Shown: piece by piece, positions 32,005-40,440 of the stretch
How the letters are laid out: each line of letters starts with the position of its first letter
Position numbering within the stretch: position 1 is the first letter of the stretch
Assembly (NCBI GenBank): GCA_017848965.1
Contig: JAFIHA010000065.1
Location: 1-64,000, forward strand
Direction of reading: 5' to 3'
DNA length: 64,000 bases
From: Dechloromonas aromatica (nom. nud.)
Lineage (GTDB): Bacteria > Pseudomonadota > Gammaproteobacteria > Burkholderiales > Rhodocyclaceae
Notes under the pieces: generated by a model
Database searches by the model: none
What the model was told of the DNA's origin: nothing
What the model saw: the letters and a program-made list of their open reading frames with translations, nothing else
Made by a program: the position numbers and the translations under genes

Positions 32005-32844
32005 TCAGGCGATTTCCAGCTCCGCGATGTAGAGCTCGGCGGCGTCGCCGAGCTTGTCTTCCACCGCATCGCGCAGGCGGGCGTAGTGCTTGGCGTTGAA
32101 GGTCATCTTCTGCGCGGCGGTCCACAATTCGACGCTGCGTTCGCCCCAGGAGAAGAACAGGAAGCGGCGGCGCTGGTCGTCGGAGGTGAAGTGGAAGGCG
32201 CCGAGCGCCATCGAGATGACGCCGTCTTCCGATTTCTGCACGGCGCCGATCTGGAAGTTGCCGCTCGTCTCGGCGGTGGTGTGGAAGTCGAACAGGCGGA
32301 TCGCGCCGTCTTCCTCGGCCAGCGCCTTGAGCGCTTCGAGCGACTGGTTGAGCACGGCGAGCTGGTTCTGCGTGGCGATGGCGGCGATCACGGCGAGTGC
32401 GGCCTGGTCCATGCGCAGTTCGCCCTCGGCCTGCTCGTACTTGCTGAAGGCGAATTGTTCGCTGGTCCAGCCAAGTTTTTCCAGGGTCTCGATGTACTTG
32501 CCGTACCAGGCCTCGGTGTCCTTGAAGCGGTCGAACAGGGCGCTGGCGCTGCGCGAGGCGAGCTGGACGGAATACAGCGCGTCCTCGCGTTCCTGCGGGC
32601 TGACGCCGACGACGAAAGAGAGCAGGGCGTTGGCGTCGACGGCCGGGGGTGGCTTGCGCGGTGGCTTGGGCTGGCGGCGTTCCATCAGGTTCATGCCGAA
32701 TTCGAGGAGCGAGGCCTGGTCGCTGGCCTTATCCAGGGGCGCGCTGCTCGCTCGCGACTCAAATCCCGCTTCTTCCGCTGGCGACAGCGGCAGCAATTCG
32801 GTGGCGAGGGCGAGTTCCTGAACGTAGTTTTCTGCTGCCGACAC
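32005..32844 (-). CDS. Uncharacterised protein upstream of the NTPase/TPR pair
   Basis: I do not recognise this 279-residue protein. The start is probably a GTG at 32844 (MSAAENYVQELALATEL), which has GGAG nine bases upstream; a TTG at 32865 is the longer alternative. The N-terminus is helical and followed by a basic, Pro-rich linker (RRQPKPPRKPPPAVD, about 65-80). The C-terminal 120 residues look like a compact domain: DGVISMALGAFHFTSDDQ, RFLFFSWGERSVELWTAAQK and FNAKHYARLRDAVEDKLGD. There is no signal peptide. It is on the same strand as the NTPase and TPR genes, 132 bp upstream and separated by a hairpin, so it may be the third member of the module. Confidence 0.65.
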   Translation of the reverse strand: MSAAENYVQELALATELLPLSPAEEAGFESRASSAPLDKASDQASLLEFGMNLMERRQPKPPRKPPPAVDANALLSFVVGVSPQEREDALYSVQLASRSASALFDRFKDTEAWYGKYIETLEKLGWTSEQFAFSKYEQAEGELRMDQAALAVIAAIATQNQLAVLNQSLEALKALAEEDGAIRLFDFHTTAETSGNFQIGAVQKSEDGVISMALGAFHFTSDDQRRRFLFFSWGERSVELWTAAQKMTFNAKHYARLRDAVEDKLGDAAELYIAELEIA

Positions 32845-33120
32845 TTTTGATCTCCGGTTATGCAAAACGATGTTTTGAAGTATGCCGTAGTGCTAGTGGT
32901 TTGTCGTGCGACGGGCTTTTACAGGAATGTGAAGATACCCCGGGGGCGGAAGGGCAATCCCGCATTTTGCTGATCTCGGCGCCAGCTCGGCCAGCCAGGC
33001 TTGGCGCTTGTCGGCGCCAGAAAATGCCGCCTCCCCCCGCGTTTGCGGGGTAGTGGCCAAAGGGGCTTCTGAAGATACTTGCCTGGGTTTACAACAATTT
33101 ACATATTTCAGGGGTTGGCA

Positions 33121-35427
33121 ATGACATTTACGCCGAAACGTTTGGTCGCCGCGCTGTTCTCCTGCGGTCTGATCAGCTTGCTGCACGCGCCGGCCATGGC
33201 CGGTATCGACGGGCTGGATTACAACCTGCCGACCAACGTCGGCACCGCAGTGATGGGGCTGTCCGGTGACGGCAATGTCGCGGTCGGCACGGTGCGTCTC
33301 GACGCCTTCAATTACCGCGCCTACAAATTCTCGCCGGGCGGCAACACGCAACTCGACGGTCCGGCCGGTTACGAACAGGTGGTCGCCCAGGCGGCGTCCA
33401 CTGACGGCTCGGTCGTCGCCGGCTGGGCCTTGCCCAGCTACAGCAGCCCCAGCGCGCGGGCGCTGGTCTGGAACGCCGCCACCATGACCCAGCTGCCGGA
33501 CCTGGCGAGCGGGCCGGGCACCATCGCCAGCCAGGCCTGGGCGATTGCCGGCGACGGCCGCAAGGTGGCCGGTTTCAGTTATGCCAGCGGCGGCGGCTAC
33601 CACGCCGTGCGCTGGCTCGACGGCGGGACCGGCTGGTCGATCCAGGATCTCAACGGCGGCGCCTTCACCAGCAGTTTCGGCCGCGGCATCGATGCCAGCG
33701 GCGATACGGTCGTTGGCTACGGCAGCACGATGGTTCTCGGCTATCAGGGCAGCAACCTCGTCCATATCAGCGGTCAGGTCGAAGAGGCCTTCGTCTGGAC
33801 ACCGGGCGGTGGCATGCAGGGTCTGGGCGTACTCGCTTCCGACAACGATCCGGTGGTCGGCACGATGACCCCGAGCAGCCGCGCCTACGCGGTGTCGGCC
33901 GACGGCAGCACGGTGGTCGGCATTTCGCGCGGCGTCGGCGTCAACGATATCCCTGAGGCTTTCCGGTGGACCGCTGCGGGCGGCATGCTCGGCCTCGGCA
34001 TCCTGAATGGCGGTACCTACAGCATCGCCAACGGCGTCAATGCCGACGGCAGCGTTGTCGTCGGCAGCGCCGACCAGCCGACCCCGCTGATTCCCAGCAT
34101 CCGCGGCGCTTACGCCTTCCGCTGGACGGCCGCCGGTGGACTGCAGACAGTCAGTGACTGGCTCACCGCCAACGGCGTCGCCGTCGGCAGCAATACCTTC
34201 AGCGATGCTGTGGCGGTCGATGCCAGCGGCAATGCCGTCATCGGCAAGGGGCAGATCGATGGGCGGACCCAAAGCTATCTGGCCAGGGTCAGCGGCGGCA
34301 ATACCGGTGGCGGCAACACGGGAGGCGGCAACACGGGTGGCGGAAACACGGGCGGCGGAAACACGGGCGGCGGAAATACGGGCGGCGGAAATACGGGCGG
34401 CGGAAATACGGGCGGCGGAAATACGGGCGGCGGAAATACGGGCGGCGGAAATACGGGCGGCGGAAATACCGGCGGCGGCAGCGGCGTCATCGGCCTGACC
34501 GATTTCAACCAATCGCTGGCCCTGTGGCAGCAGGCGCTGAATGCGATTTCGCAGCGCTTCGGGCTCAACCTGTGGGGCGCGCACCACAGGACGCTGATGG
34601 ATTCCGGCGTCAGCGGCGAGCGCGGCATCGGCTTCTGGGCGACCGGTGACTACGCCCACGAGCGGGACGGCGACGGCCGTCAGGTGCTCGGCGAGTTCGG
34701 CGTCTATCACGACCTGACGCCGAAGCTGCGCTGGGGTGTCGGCGTCGGCCGCAACGACTACCGGCAGGATCAGGCCTTTGGCGGACGTAGCAAGGCCGAC
34801 GGCAGTTATCTGGTGCTCGAGGCCGATTACGCGCCCGGCACCCGGCGTGACTGGGTGTACAGCGTGACCGGGCTATACGGCCGGATGGATACGAATCTGC
34901 GCCGCGGTTACCTGAACGCCGGCGTCGCCGATGCGTCGACCGGCACGCCCGATGCAACAAGCTGGGCGCTGCGCCTGCGCGTCGATCGCTACGATGCCTG
35001 GCGGACCGGCGAGGTTTCCTGGAGCCCGTTCGTTGCCTACACGCACGTCAGCAGCAAGCTCGACAGCTATACCGAAACCGGTGGCGGTTTCCCGGTCGCC
35101 TACAGCAGCCAGCACCGGCGCAGCGACGAGTTGCGCGGCGGTCTGGTCGGCCGTCTGGCGCTGGGCGCCAACACCGACCTGCGGGCGAGCGGCGAACTGG
35201 TCGTCGCGCGCAATCGCAGTGGCGGCAGCAGCGGCCAGTTGCTGGGTGCCGGCGGCTTTGCCTTCAACACCGGCAGTTCGCACGATACCGAGAGCTGGGG
35301 CCGGCTCGGCCTGGATATCGACCATCGGTTGACCGCGAAGGCGGCGCTGGCGACCTCGCTCAATGTCGCGTCGGACGGCAACGATCCGCAGTGGTCGGGT
35401 AGCGTCGGGGTGCGCGTCGCTTTCTAA
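33121..35427 (+). CDS. HAF-repeat autotransporter
   Basis: A 768-residue surface protein. A signal peptide (LVAALFSCGLISLLHAPAMA) is followed by a passenger made of HAF-type beta-propeller-like repeats, visible as AFVWTPGGGMQGLGVL, AFRWTAAGGMLGLGIL and VVVGSADQ/VVVGISRG segments (about 30-390). A linker of 12 NTGGG units (about 394-453) leads to a C-terminal autotransporter barrel (about 465-768) that ends in VRVAF, the terminal aromatic needed for BAM insertion. Length and layout fit a classical type Va system. The linker is encoded by a 15-bp minisatellite, so its length may vary between strains. The ATG at 33121 begins the signal peptide. Confidence 0.85.
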   Translation: MTFTPKRLVAALFSCGLISLLHAPAMAGIDGLDYNLPTNVGTAVMGLSGDGNVAVGTVRLDAFNYRAYKFSPGGNTQLDGPAGYEQVVAQAASTDGSVVAGWALPSYSSPSARALVWNAATMTQLPDLASGPGTIASQAWAIAGDGRKVAGFSYASGGGYHAVRWLDGGTGWSIQDLNGGAFTSSFGRGIDASGDTVVGYGSTMVLGYQGSNLVHISGQVEEAFVWTPGGGMQGLGVLASDNDPVVGTMTPSSRAYAVSADGSTVVGISRGVGVNDIPEAFRWTAAGGMLGLGILNGGTYSIANGVNADGSVVVGSADQPTPLIPSIRGAYAFRWTAAGGLQTVSDWLTANGVAVGSNTFSDAVAVDASGNAVIGKGQIDGRTQSYLARVSGGNTGGGNTGGGNTGGGNTGGGNTGGGNTGGGNTGGGNTGGGNTGGGNTGGGNTGGGNTGGGSGVIGLTDFNQSLALWQQALNAISQRFGLNLWGAHHRTLMDSGVSGERGIGFWATGDYAHERDGDGRQVLGEFGVYHDLTPKLRWGVGVGRNDYRQDQAFGGRSKADGSYLVLEADYAPGTRRDWVYSVTGLYGRMDTNLRRGYLNAGVADASTGTPDATSWALRLRVDRYDAWRTGEVSWSPFVAYTHVSSKLDSYTETGGGFPVAYSSQHRRSDELRGGLVGRLALGANTDLRASGELVVARNRSGGSSGQLLGAGGFAFNTGSSHDTESWGRLGLDIDHRLTAKAALATSLNVASDGNDPQWSGSVGVRVAF
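34300..34479 (+). repeat. 12-copy 15-bp minisatellite encoding NTGGG
   Basis: Twelve in-frame 15-bp units (AAYACSGGYGGCGGM) each encode Asn-Thr-Gly-Gly-Gly. The outer units differ at third positions, while the central seven are identical (AATACGGGCGGCGGA), the pattern left by slippage or unequal crossing-over. A gain or loss of units would keep the autotransporter reading frame. Confidence 0.95.
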
Positions 35428-35439
35428 ACGCGCCGGGAA

Positions 35440-37266
35440 TCAATTGACGGGGGCGGTGAGCGGGACGCGCAAGGCGATCCGGCAGCCGCCCCCGTCGCCG
35501 TTGACCTGCGCCACTTCGCCGCCCAGTCGCTGGGCGCGCACCTGCATGTTGCGCAGACCGCGGCCGCGCGGCAGGGCGTCTTCGGCCAGGCCGCGGCCGT
35601 CGTCGACGATGCTCAGGTGCAGGGCGTCCTCGCTGGCTTCGAGGCGGATGGCGACGCTGCTGGCGCCGGCATGGCGGATCACGTTGGAAATCGCCTCGCG
35701 CAGGATGCGGCCGATGTTCAGCGCCTGCGGCTGGCTCAAGGCCTCGGCGGCGCCGTCGTTCTGCCAGTCGAGACGGATACCGGCCTCGCTCAGGCGCTGC
35801 TCGCATTCCGAGCGCCAGTCGGCGGCCAGCTCATCGAGCGTGAAGTGGGCGGCGCCGGTGTAGGAGACGACGTCGCGCAGGTCGCGCAGCGCCGAGCGGG
35901 CCAGGTCGGCGTCCTCGGCGCGCTGGGCGCGATAGACCAGCGACAGCAGCTTGGCGCCGACGTCGTCGTGCAGGTCGCGGAAGATGCGCTCGCGCTCCTC
36001 GGTCACCGCCCGTTCGGTTTCCAGTTCGCGCATCCGTGCGTAGCTCTCCTGCAACTGCAGGTGCTTGTCCTGCACGCGGTGGTCGAGTTCGTCGGCCAGC
36101 GCCTCGTATTCGTTGAGCGCGCTGACGTAGCGACCGGTCATGATGAGGCCGAGGGCGAGGAAGACGAGCGGCGCGCTGTAGTGCAGCAGGAAGACGTCGG
36201 TCAGCGGCCAGGCGGTGCGCCCCTGCCAGATGTGCTGGCTGTGGATCAACCAGTCGTGCAGGCCGAACAGGACGACCAGCCCCATCGCGCCGACCAGGAA
36301 ACGGGCGTCGCGGTTGCGCTCGCGCCAGGCGGCGCGCAGCAGCAGGGCGAGCGTGCTCAACGCGGCGAGCAGGGTGTAGAAGTGCCAGCCGGCGGTCAGC
36401 GGCAGGTACCAGGCGGCGGGCGCCAGCCACAGGCTGAGCGGCGCGGCGAAGATGCCGAACCACAGCGTGCCGACCAGCGCCGGCTGGCGCAGGCCGACGA
36501 AACGCAGCAGCGAGATGAGCAGAAAGCCGGAGAAGATCTGGAAGCCGGCATTGGTCAGGATTTCCCAGTGCGCGGTATCGACCGGCGCCTGGCTGAGGTA
36601 GAGGTTGGTCGCCTGCAGCGACCAGACCAGCGCCGACAGGCCGAAATAGCCGTAGGCGGTTTCCTGGCGGCGGCGCAGCCAGAGGTTGAGGGTGAGCACG
36701 CCGACGGCGGCGATCAGCAGGCCGGCGGTCTGGTTGAGCGTGATGTTGAGGAAATAGGCGCGTTCGTAGATCGGGCGGAGCTGGTTTTCCGGGCCGAGTT
36801 GCAGCGGGTGCAGCGCCGCCTGCGTGTAGGCGTGGCCGAGCAGCCGGACGTGCAGGACGTTGTCGCCGGGGCGCAGCAGTTCGCCGGGTACCGGGAAGAA
36901 CAGTGGGCGGTTCCAGTTGCGGGCGATCGGCTCGCTGAAGCTGCCGCCGTCGCCGATCGCTTCACCGTTGAGGAAGACAGCGGCGTTCATCACCAGCTTC
37001 GGCAGGTAGACCGCCTGCAGGCCGGGGTCCGGCCGGTCGATGCGAAAGCGCAGCCGGTACCAGCCGTTGCCGGCGACGCCGGGGCGCGTCAGGCGCCACT
37101 GGTCGGGCAGCGTCACCGTCTGCCAGGGGACGTTGTCGGGCGGCGGCGTCGCACTGTCGGCGAGGACGAAGTCGGCCTCGCTGAAATCGATGAGCGGCGC
37201 CTCGCCGGCCCGGGCGGCGCCGGCCAGCCAGGCAAACAGCAGGAGGAGCAGGAAACGGCGCGTCAC
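35440..37266 (-). CDS. 7TMR-DISM sensor histidine kinase (HisKA_3)
   Basis: A 608-residue inner-membrane kinase. A signal peptide (residues 1-20) is followed by a periplasmic jelly-roll domain of the 7TMR-DISM extracellular type (about 25-170, DQWRLTRPGVAGNGWYRLRF) and seven hydrophobic helices (about 180-385). A coiled coil leads to a NarL-type HisKA_3 dimerisation helix with the phosphorylated histidine in ERIFRDLHDDVGAKLL, and a HATPase_c domain with REAISNVIRHAG, VDDGRGL and RGRGLRNM. This kinase class pairs with LuxR-type regulators, and one lies 1.2 kb away in the opposite orientation (38495-39121). It starts four bases after the outer-membrane protein gene. Confidence 0.9.
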   Translation of the reverse strand: MTRRFLLLLLFAWLAGAARAGEAPLIDFSEADFVLADSATPPPDNVPWQTVTLPDQWRLTRPGVAGNGWYRLRFRIDRPDPGLQAVYLPKLVMNAAVFLNGEAIGDGGSFSEPIARNWNRPLFFPVPGELLRPGDNVLHVRLLGHAYTQAALHPLQLGPENQLRPIYERAYFLNITLNQTAGLLIAAVGVLTLNLWLRRRQETAYGYFGLSALVWSLQATNLYLSQAPVDTAHWEILTNAGFQIFSGFLLISLLRFVGLRQPALVGTLWFGIFAAPLSLWLAPAAWYLPLTAGWHFYTLLAALSTLALLLRAAWRERNRDARFLVGAMGLVVLFGLHDWLIHSQHIWQGRTAWPLTDVFLLHYSAPLVFLALGLIMTGRYVSALNEYEALADELDHRVQDKHLQLQESYARMRELETERAVTEERERIFRDLHDDVGAKLLSLVYRAQRAEDADLARSALRDLRDVVSYTGAAHFTLDELAADWRSECEQRLSEAGIRLDWQNDGAAEALSQPQALNIGRILREAISNVIRHAGASSVAIRLEASEDALHLSIVDDGRGLAEDALPRGRGLRNMQVRAQRLGGEVAQVNGDGGGCRIALRVPLTAPVN

Positions 37267-37270
37267 GCGG

Positions 37271-38362
37271 TCAGAAGGCGGTGGTCAGCCGCAGGTAAAC
37301 ATCGCGCACGGCGACGAAGTTCTGGCCGCGCACGGCGTCCTGGACCTCCAGCTTGACCACCAGCGGCATCGGCAGGAGGCCGCCTTGCCAGGCTTCGATG
37401 CCGCTCCAGCTGAGCGCCAGCCGCAACTGGTCGGCGCGGGTGTCGGTGTGCGCCGACAGCGCGCTGGTGTCGGCGCCGGTCGGCGAGCGGTAGCGGTCGG
37501 GCTTTTCCTGGTAGCGGTGCCAGGTTGCCGCCAGCCGCCAGTTGCCGAAACGCTTGCCGATCTCGACGTCCGATTCCCAGTAGTCGCCGAGGTTGCGGCG
37601 CAGGCGCTCGACCGTGGCGGTGGTCAGCGGGTTGCCGGGGCGGGCGCGGACGTGGTCGGGCAGTTGCACCTGGTATTCGGCGAGCAGGTGCAGGTCGAAA
37701 CCCTGGCCGAGGTCGCGGAAGTATTCGAGGCGGCTGCGCAGGTCGGTGCTGCCGTCGCCGGGCGGGATGTCGAAGAGGTTGTTCGGGTCGTCGGCGCGGG
37801 CGATGCCGAAGCGCACGCCAAAACCGAGGATGGCGCTGTCTACCGGGCTCTTGTGGAAACGCCAGAGGGCGCCGACGGTCGGGTCGGCGAAACCGGCGAC
37901 GCTGACCGTGCGCGGCGTCCGGTAGCCGAGGCCGGCGAGCAGCGCCTGCATGCCGGCGGTGCCGATGCCGCCATCGACGCCGAAGCGGACGTGGGTCGTC
38001 GTCCGGGTATAGGGGATGATGACGCCGACCGTCAGGTCGTCGGTGACGCCGTAGCCGAGCATCAGTTCGGTGTATTCGGTGACGGCGCGGGTGTCGAGGC
38101 GCAGGGTGCCGCTCAGCCCGGGGTTGAGGCGGGCGAGGTCGAGGCCGTCGTAATCGCGGTCGAGGTCGACGCGCCGGCCGCGGTTGTCGAAGCGCTGGTC
38201 GTAGCCGTTGCGCAGGACGGTCAGGCGGGCCGCCCAGTGGCCGCCCGGGGCCATGCCGTCGAGGCCGAAGCCGGTGGCGGCCGGGATCGCTTCGGCGAGC
38301 GCGCTGGCGACCGAGAAGCCGAGCAGGGCGGCGAGGCAGGAACGGATCGGAAGCTTCTTCAT
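37271..38362 (-). CDS. Outer-membrane beta-barrel protein, SphA/phenol-degradation meta-like
   Basis: A 363-residue exported protein with a signal peptide (KLPIRSCLAALLGFSVASALA). The mature part alternates short hydrophobic and turn segments and ends in a terminal phenylalanine (YLRLTTAF), typical of BAM substrates. Motifs such as LMLGYGVTDDLTVGVIIPYT and WRLAATWHRYQEKPDRY resemble the SphA/meta-pathway outer-membrane family, associated with uptake of aromatic or hydrophobic compounds. The start at 38362 fits the signal peptide. It lies four bases before the sensor kinase gene, so the two form an operon and the barrel may relate to the signal sensed. Confidence 0.75.
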   Translation of the reverse strand: MKKLPIRSCLAALLGFSVASALAEAIPAATGFGLDGMAPGGHWAARLTVLRNGYDQRFDNRGRRVDLDRDYDGLDLARLNPGLSGTLRLDTRAVTEYTELMLGYGVTDDLTVGVIIPYTRTTTHVRFGVDGGIGTAGMQALLAGLGYRTPRTVSVAGFADPTVGALWRFHKSPVDSAILGFGVRFGIARADDPNNLFDIPPGDGSTDLRSRLEYFRDLGQGFDLHLLAEYQVQLPDHVRARPGNPLTTATVERLRRNLGDYWESDVEIGKRFGNWRLAATWHRYQEKPDRYRSPTGADTSALSAHTDTRADQLRLALSWSGIEAWQGGLLPMPLVVKLEVQDAVRGQNFVAVRDVYLRLTTAF

Positions 38363-38494
38363 CAGCAGCGCCAACAAAAAAAGGTAAAAGGACACGATTC
38401 TCCCGTATCCGCCACCGCCCGCCACCCCCGCGTTCATGGGGGCGCGGCCGCCGGCGCCGAGGTTATCATTGCCCATCCCACGCTGGAAATCCCG

Positions 38495-39121
38495 ATGCGC
38501 CACGGTTTCATCCTCGAAGACGTTCCCGAATCCCAGGACTGGCTGCGCCAGGCGCTGGCCGAAAGCTTTCCCGGCATTGCCATCGGCGTCGCCGATTCCT
38601 TGCAGGAGGCGCGCCAAAAACTGCGCGGCGGGCCGGCGCCGGACATCGCGCTGATCGACCTCGGCCTGCCGGACGGTTCCGGGATCGAGATCATCGACCT
38701 GATCCAGCAGACCTCGCCGGCCACGCTATGCATCGTCGCCAGCATCTACGACGACGACGGCCACGTCTTCCCGGCCCTGCGCGCCGGTGCCCGCGGCTAC
38801 CTGCTGAAGGACCAGCCGGTGTCGGCCATCGTCGTCGCGCTGCGCGGTATCGCCGCCGGCGAGCCCCCGCTGTCGCCGGCCATCGCCCGCCGCATGCTGG
38901 CCTTCTTCAACCGCCCGGTGACGCCGCCGGTGGCCCTGACCGCGCGCGAAACCGAAGTCCTGCGGCTGATCGCCAAGGGCATCACGCAGGCCGAGACGGC
39001 GCGCCTGCTGGCGATTTCGCAGCATACGGTGGCCGGTTACGTGAAGGACCTCTACCGCAAGCTCAACGTTTCTTCGCGCGCCGAAGCGGCGGTGCTGGCG
39101 CGCGACATGGGCCTGATCTGA
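38495..39121 (+). CDS. LuxR/NarL-family response regulator
   Basis: A 208-residue regulator. The receiver domain has the phosphorylated aspartate in IALIDLGLPDGSG and the conserved lysine in GYLLKDQPVS. The C-terminal LuxR helix-turn-helix is LTARETEVLRLIAKGITQAE...HTVAGYVKDLYRKL. It is divergent from the operon encoding the outer-membrane protein and the HisKA_3 kinase across 132 bp, so it is the probable partner of that kinase and may control both directions. The ATG at 38495 is the only start that gives a complete receiver. Confidence 0.92.
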   Translation: MRHGFILEDVPESQDWLRQALAESFPGIAIGVADSLQEARQKLRGGPAPDIALIDLGLPDGSGIEIIDLIQQTSPATLCIVASIYDDDGHVFPALRAGARGYLLKDQPVSAIVVALRGIAAGEPPLSPAIARRMLAFFNRPVTPPVALTARETEVLRLIAKGITQAETARLLAISQHTVAGYVKDLYRKLNVSSRAEAAVLARDMGLI

Positions 39122-39181
39122 AGCGGCGAACTTCCTGCTAAGCTCGCTGACCAAGTCCCGTCCCCCATTGGAGAACCCTTC

Positions 39182-39835
39182 ATGAACGTTGCCGAAATCG
39201 CCACCACCCGCCGTACCTGCAAAGCCTTCGATCCGAGCCGCAAGGTCGATCCCGCCGCCATTGAACAGTTGAAGACCTTGCTGCGCTTTGCCCCGTCGTC
39301 GGTCAATTCGCAGCCCTGGCACTTCATCGTCGCCAGCAGCGCCGAAGGCAAGGAAAGGATTGCCGCGACGCTGGCCGGCCGCTTCGAGTACAACGCGCCC
39401 AAGGTGCGCAACGCGTCGCACGTGGTCGTCCTCTGTGTCCGCCGCGATCTCGACGACGCCCACCTGCAGGCGCTGGCCGACCAGGAAGATGCCGACGGCC
39501 GCTTTGCCACCGCCGAGGCGAAGGCGACCCAGCACAACGCGCGCAGCTTCTACACCAACCTGCACCGCGACCAGTTGAACGATCTGCCGCGGTGGACCGA
39601 AAAGCAGATCTACATCGCGCTCGGCGCGCTGCTTTTCGGCGCCGCCGCGCTCGGCATCGATGCCTGCCCGATGGAAGGCATCGACGCGGCGGCGATCGAC
39701 GCCGCGCTCGACCTGGAGGCGCAGGGGCTGCGCTGCGTCGTGTTGACCGCGCTCGGTTACAGCAGTGGCGACGATTTCAACGCCAAGCTGCCGAAGTCGC
39801 GCCTGCCGGCGGCGGCGGTGATCAGCGAGATCTGA
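39182..39835 (+). CDS. nfsB: Oxygen-insensitive NAD(P)H nitroreductase (NfsB-like)
   Basis: A 217-residue FMN-dependent enzyme that reduces nitroaromatics or quinones using NAD(P)H. RRTCKAFDPSRKV (FMN phosphate binding), FAPSSVNSQPWHF, KQIYIALGALLFGAAALGIDACPMEG and LGYSSGDDF match the NfsB group and its usual length (217 in E. coli). No membrane segment. It follows the response regulator by 60 bp and is convergent with the GNAT gene three bases away. The symbol is given for family resemblance; the physiological substrate is unknown. Confidence 0.88.
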   Translation: MNVAEIATTRRTCKAFDPSRKVDPAAIEQLKTLLRFAPSSVNSQPWHFIVASSAEGKERIAATLAGRFEYNAPKVRNASHVVVLCVRRDLDDAHLQALADQEDADGRFATAEAKATQHNARSFYTNLHRDQLNDLPRWTEKQIYIALGALLFGAAALGIDACPMEGIDAAAIDAALDLEAQGLRCVVLTALGYSSGDDFNAKLPKSRLPAAAVISEI

Positions 39836-39838
39836 GAG

Positions 39839-40351
39839 TCAGTCGAGCGGGCGCGTCATGTAGCGCGCCGGACCGGGATAGCTGGCGAGCGCAGCCTGCG
39901 CGGCCGGCGCCAGCGTCGCCGGTTCGCTGAAGCCCTGGCGCTGCCAGAAGGCGTGGGCGTCCTGGACGCAGACCAGCGCGGCGTGCCGCCAGCCGTGGCG
40001 GCGGGCAGCGGCCAGCGCGCACGCGACCAGGCGCGCGCCGAGACCGCGGCCGGCGGCGCTCGGCGCCACCGCGAGGTCGTGCAGGTAGAGGCAGTCGGCG
40101 TTGGCGGCGGGCGCAAAGTCGCCGCCCAGTGGTGTCACCTTGCCCAGGTGCGACGGGTAGGTGGCGAGATAGGCGCCGACTGCGCCGGCTTGTTCGCCGA
40201 CCCAGACGAAACCGGCGGCGGCGGCCAGACGGCCGGCCCAGGTGGTGGCGTCCTCGTTCATCGACGGCAGGTAGCACTGGTGCTGCACGGCGAGGATGGC
40301 GGAAAGATCGGCGGCCTGCGCGGGGCGCAGGTGGAAGACGGTGGGACTCAT
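39839..40351 (-). CDS. GNAT-family N-acetyltransferase
   Basis: A 170-residue acyltransferase. The acetyl-CoA loop is AVAPSAAGRGLGARLVACAL (R/Q-x-x-G-x-G/A pattern), preceded by DCLYLHDL and followed by HAFWQRQGF, the usual end of the fold. The target amine is unknown. It is divergent from the zinc-ribbon membrane protein gene. Confidence 0.85.
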   Translation of the reverse strand: MSPTVFHLRPAQAADLSAILAVQHQCYLPSMNEDATTWAGRLAAAAGFVWVGEQAGAVGAYLATYPSHLGKVTPLGGDFAPAANADCLYLHDLAVAPSAAGRGLGARLVACALAAARRHGWRHAALVCVQDAHAFWQRQGFSEPATLAPAAQAALASYPGPARYMTRPLD

Positions 40352-40440
40352 GACTGGCGCGATTGTAGGCGGCGGCCGGGCGAAGTCAATTCCCGGTCAT
40401 GCGCGTATCATCGACCCGTCGCCACCTGCGGAGAAAGAAG

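Noticed and set aside
33030..33055. CCCCGC-GTTT-GCGGGG hairpin before the autotransporter as a terminator
   Set aside because: No T-run on either strand; short GC stems are expected in this genome.
32893..34710. A 605-residue open frame opposite the autotransporter, with SAARI repeats
   Set aside because: The repeats are the antisense reading of the GGGNT minisatellite; no independent gene evidence.
37040..38494. In-frame extension of the response regulator far upstream
   Set aside because: It runs antisense to the outer-membrane protein and kinase genes; homology to receivers begins at 38495.
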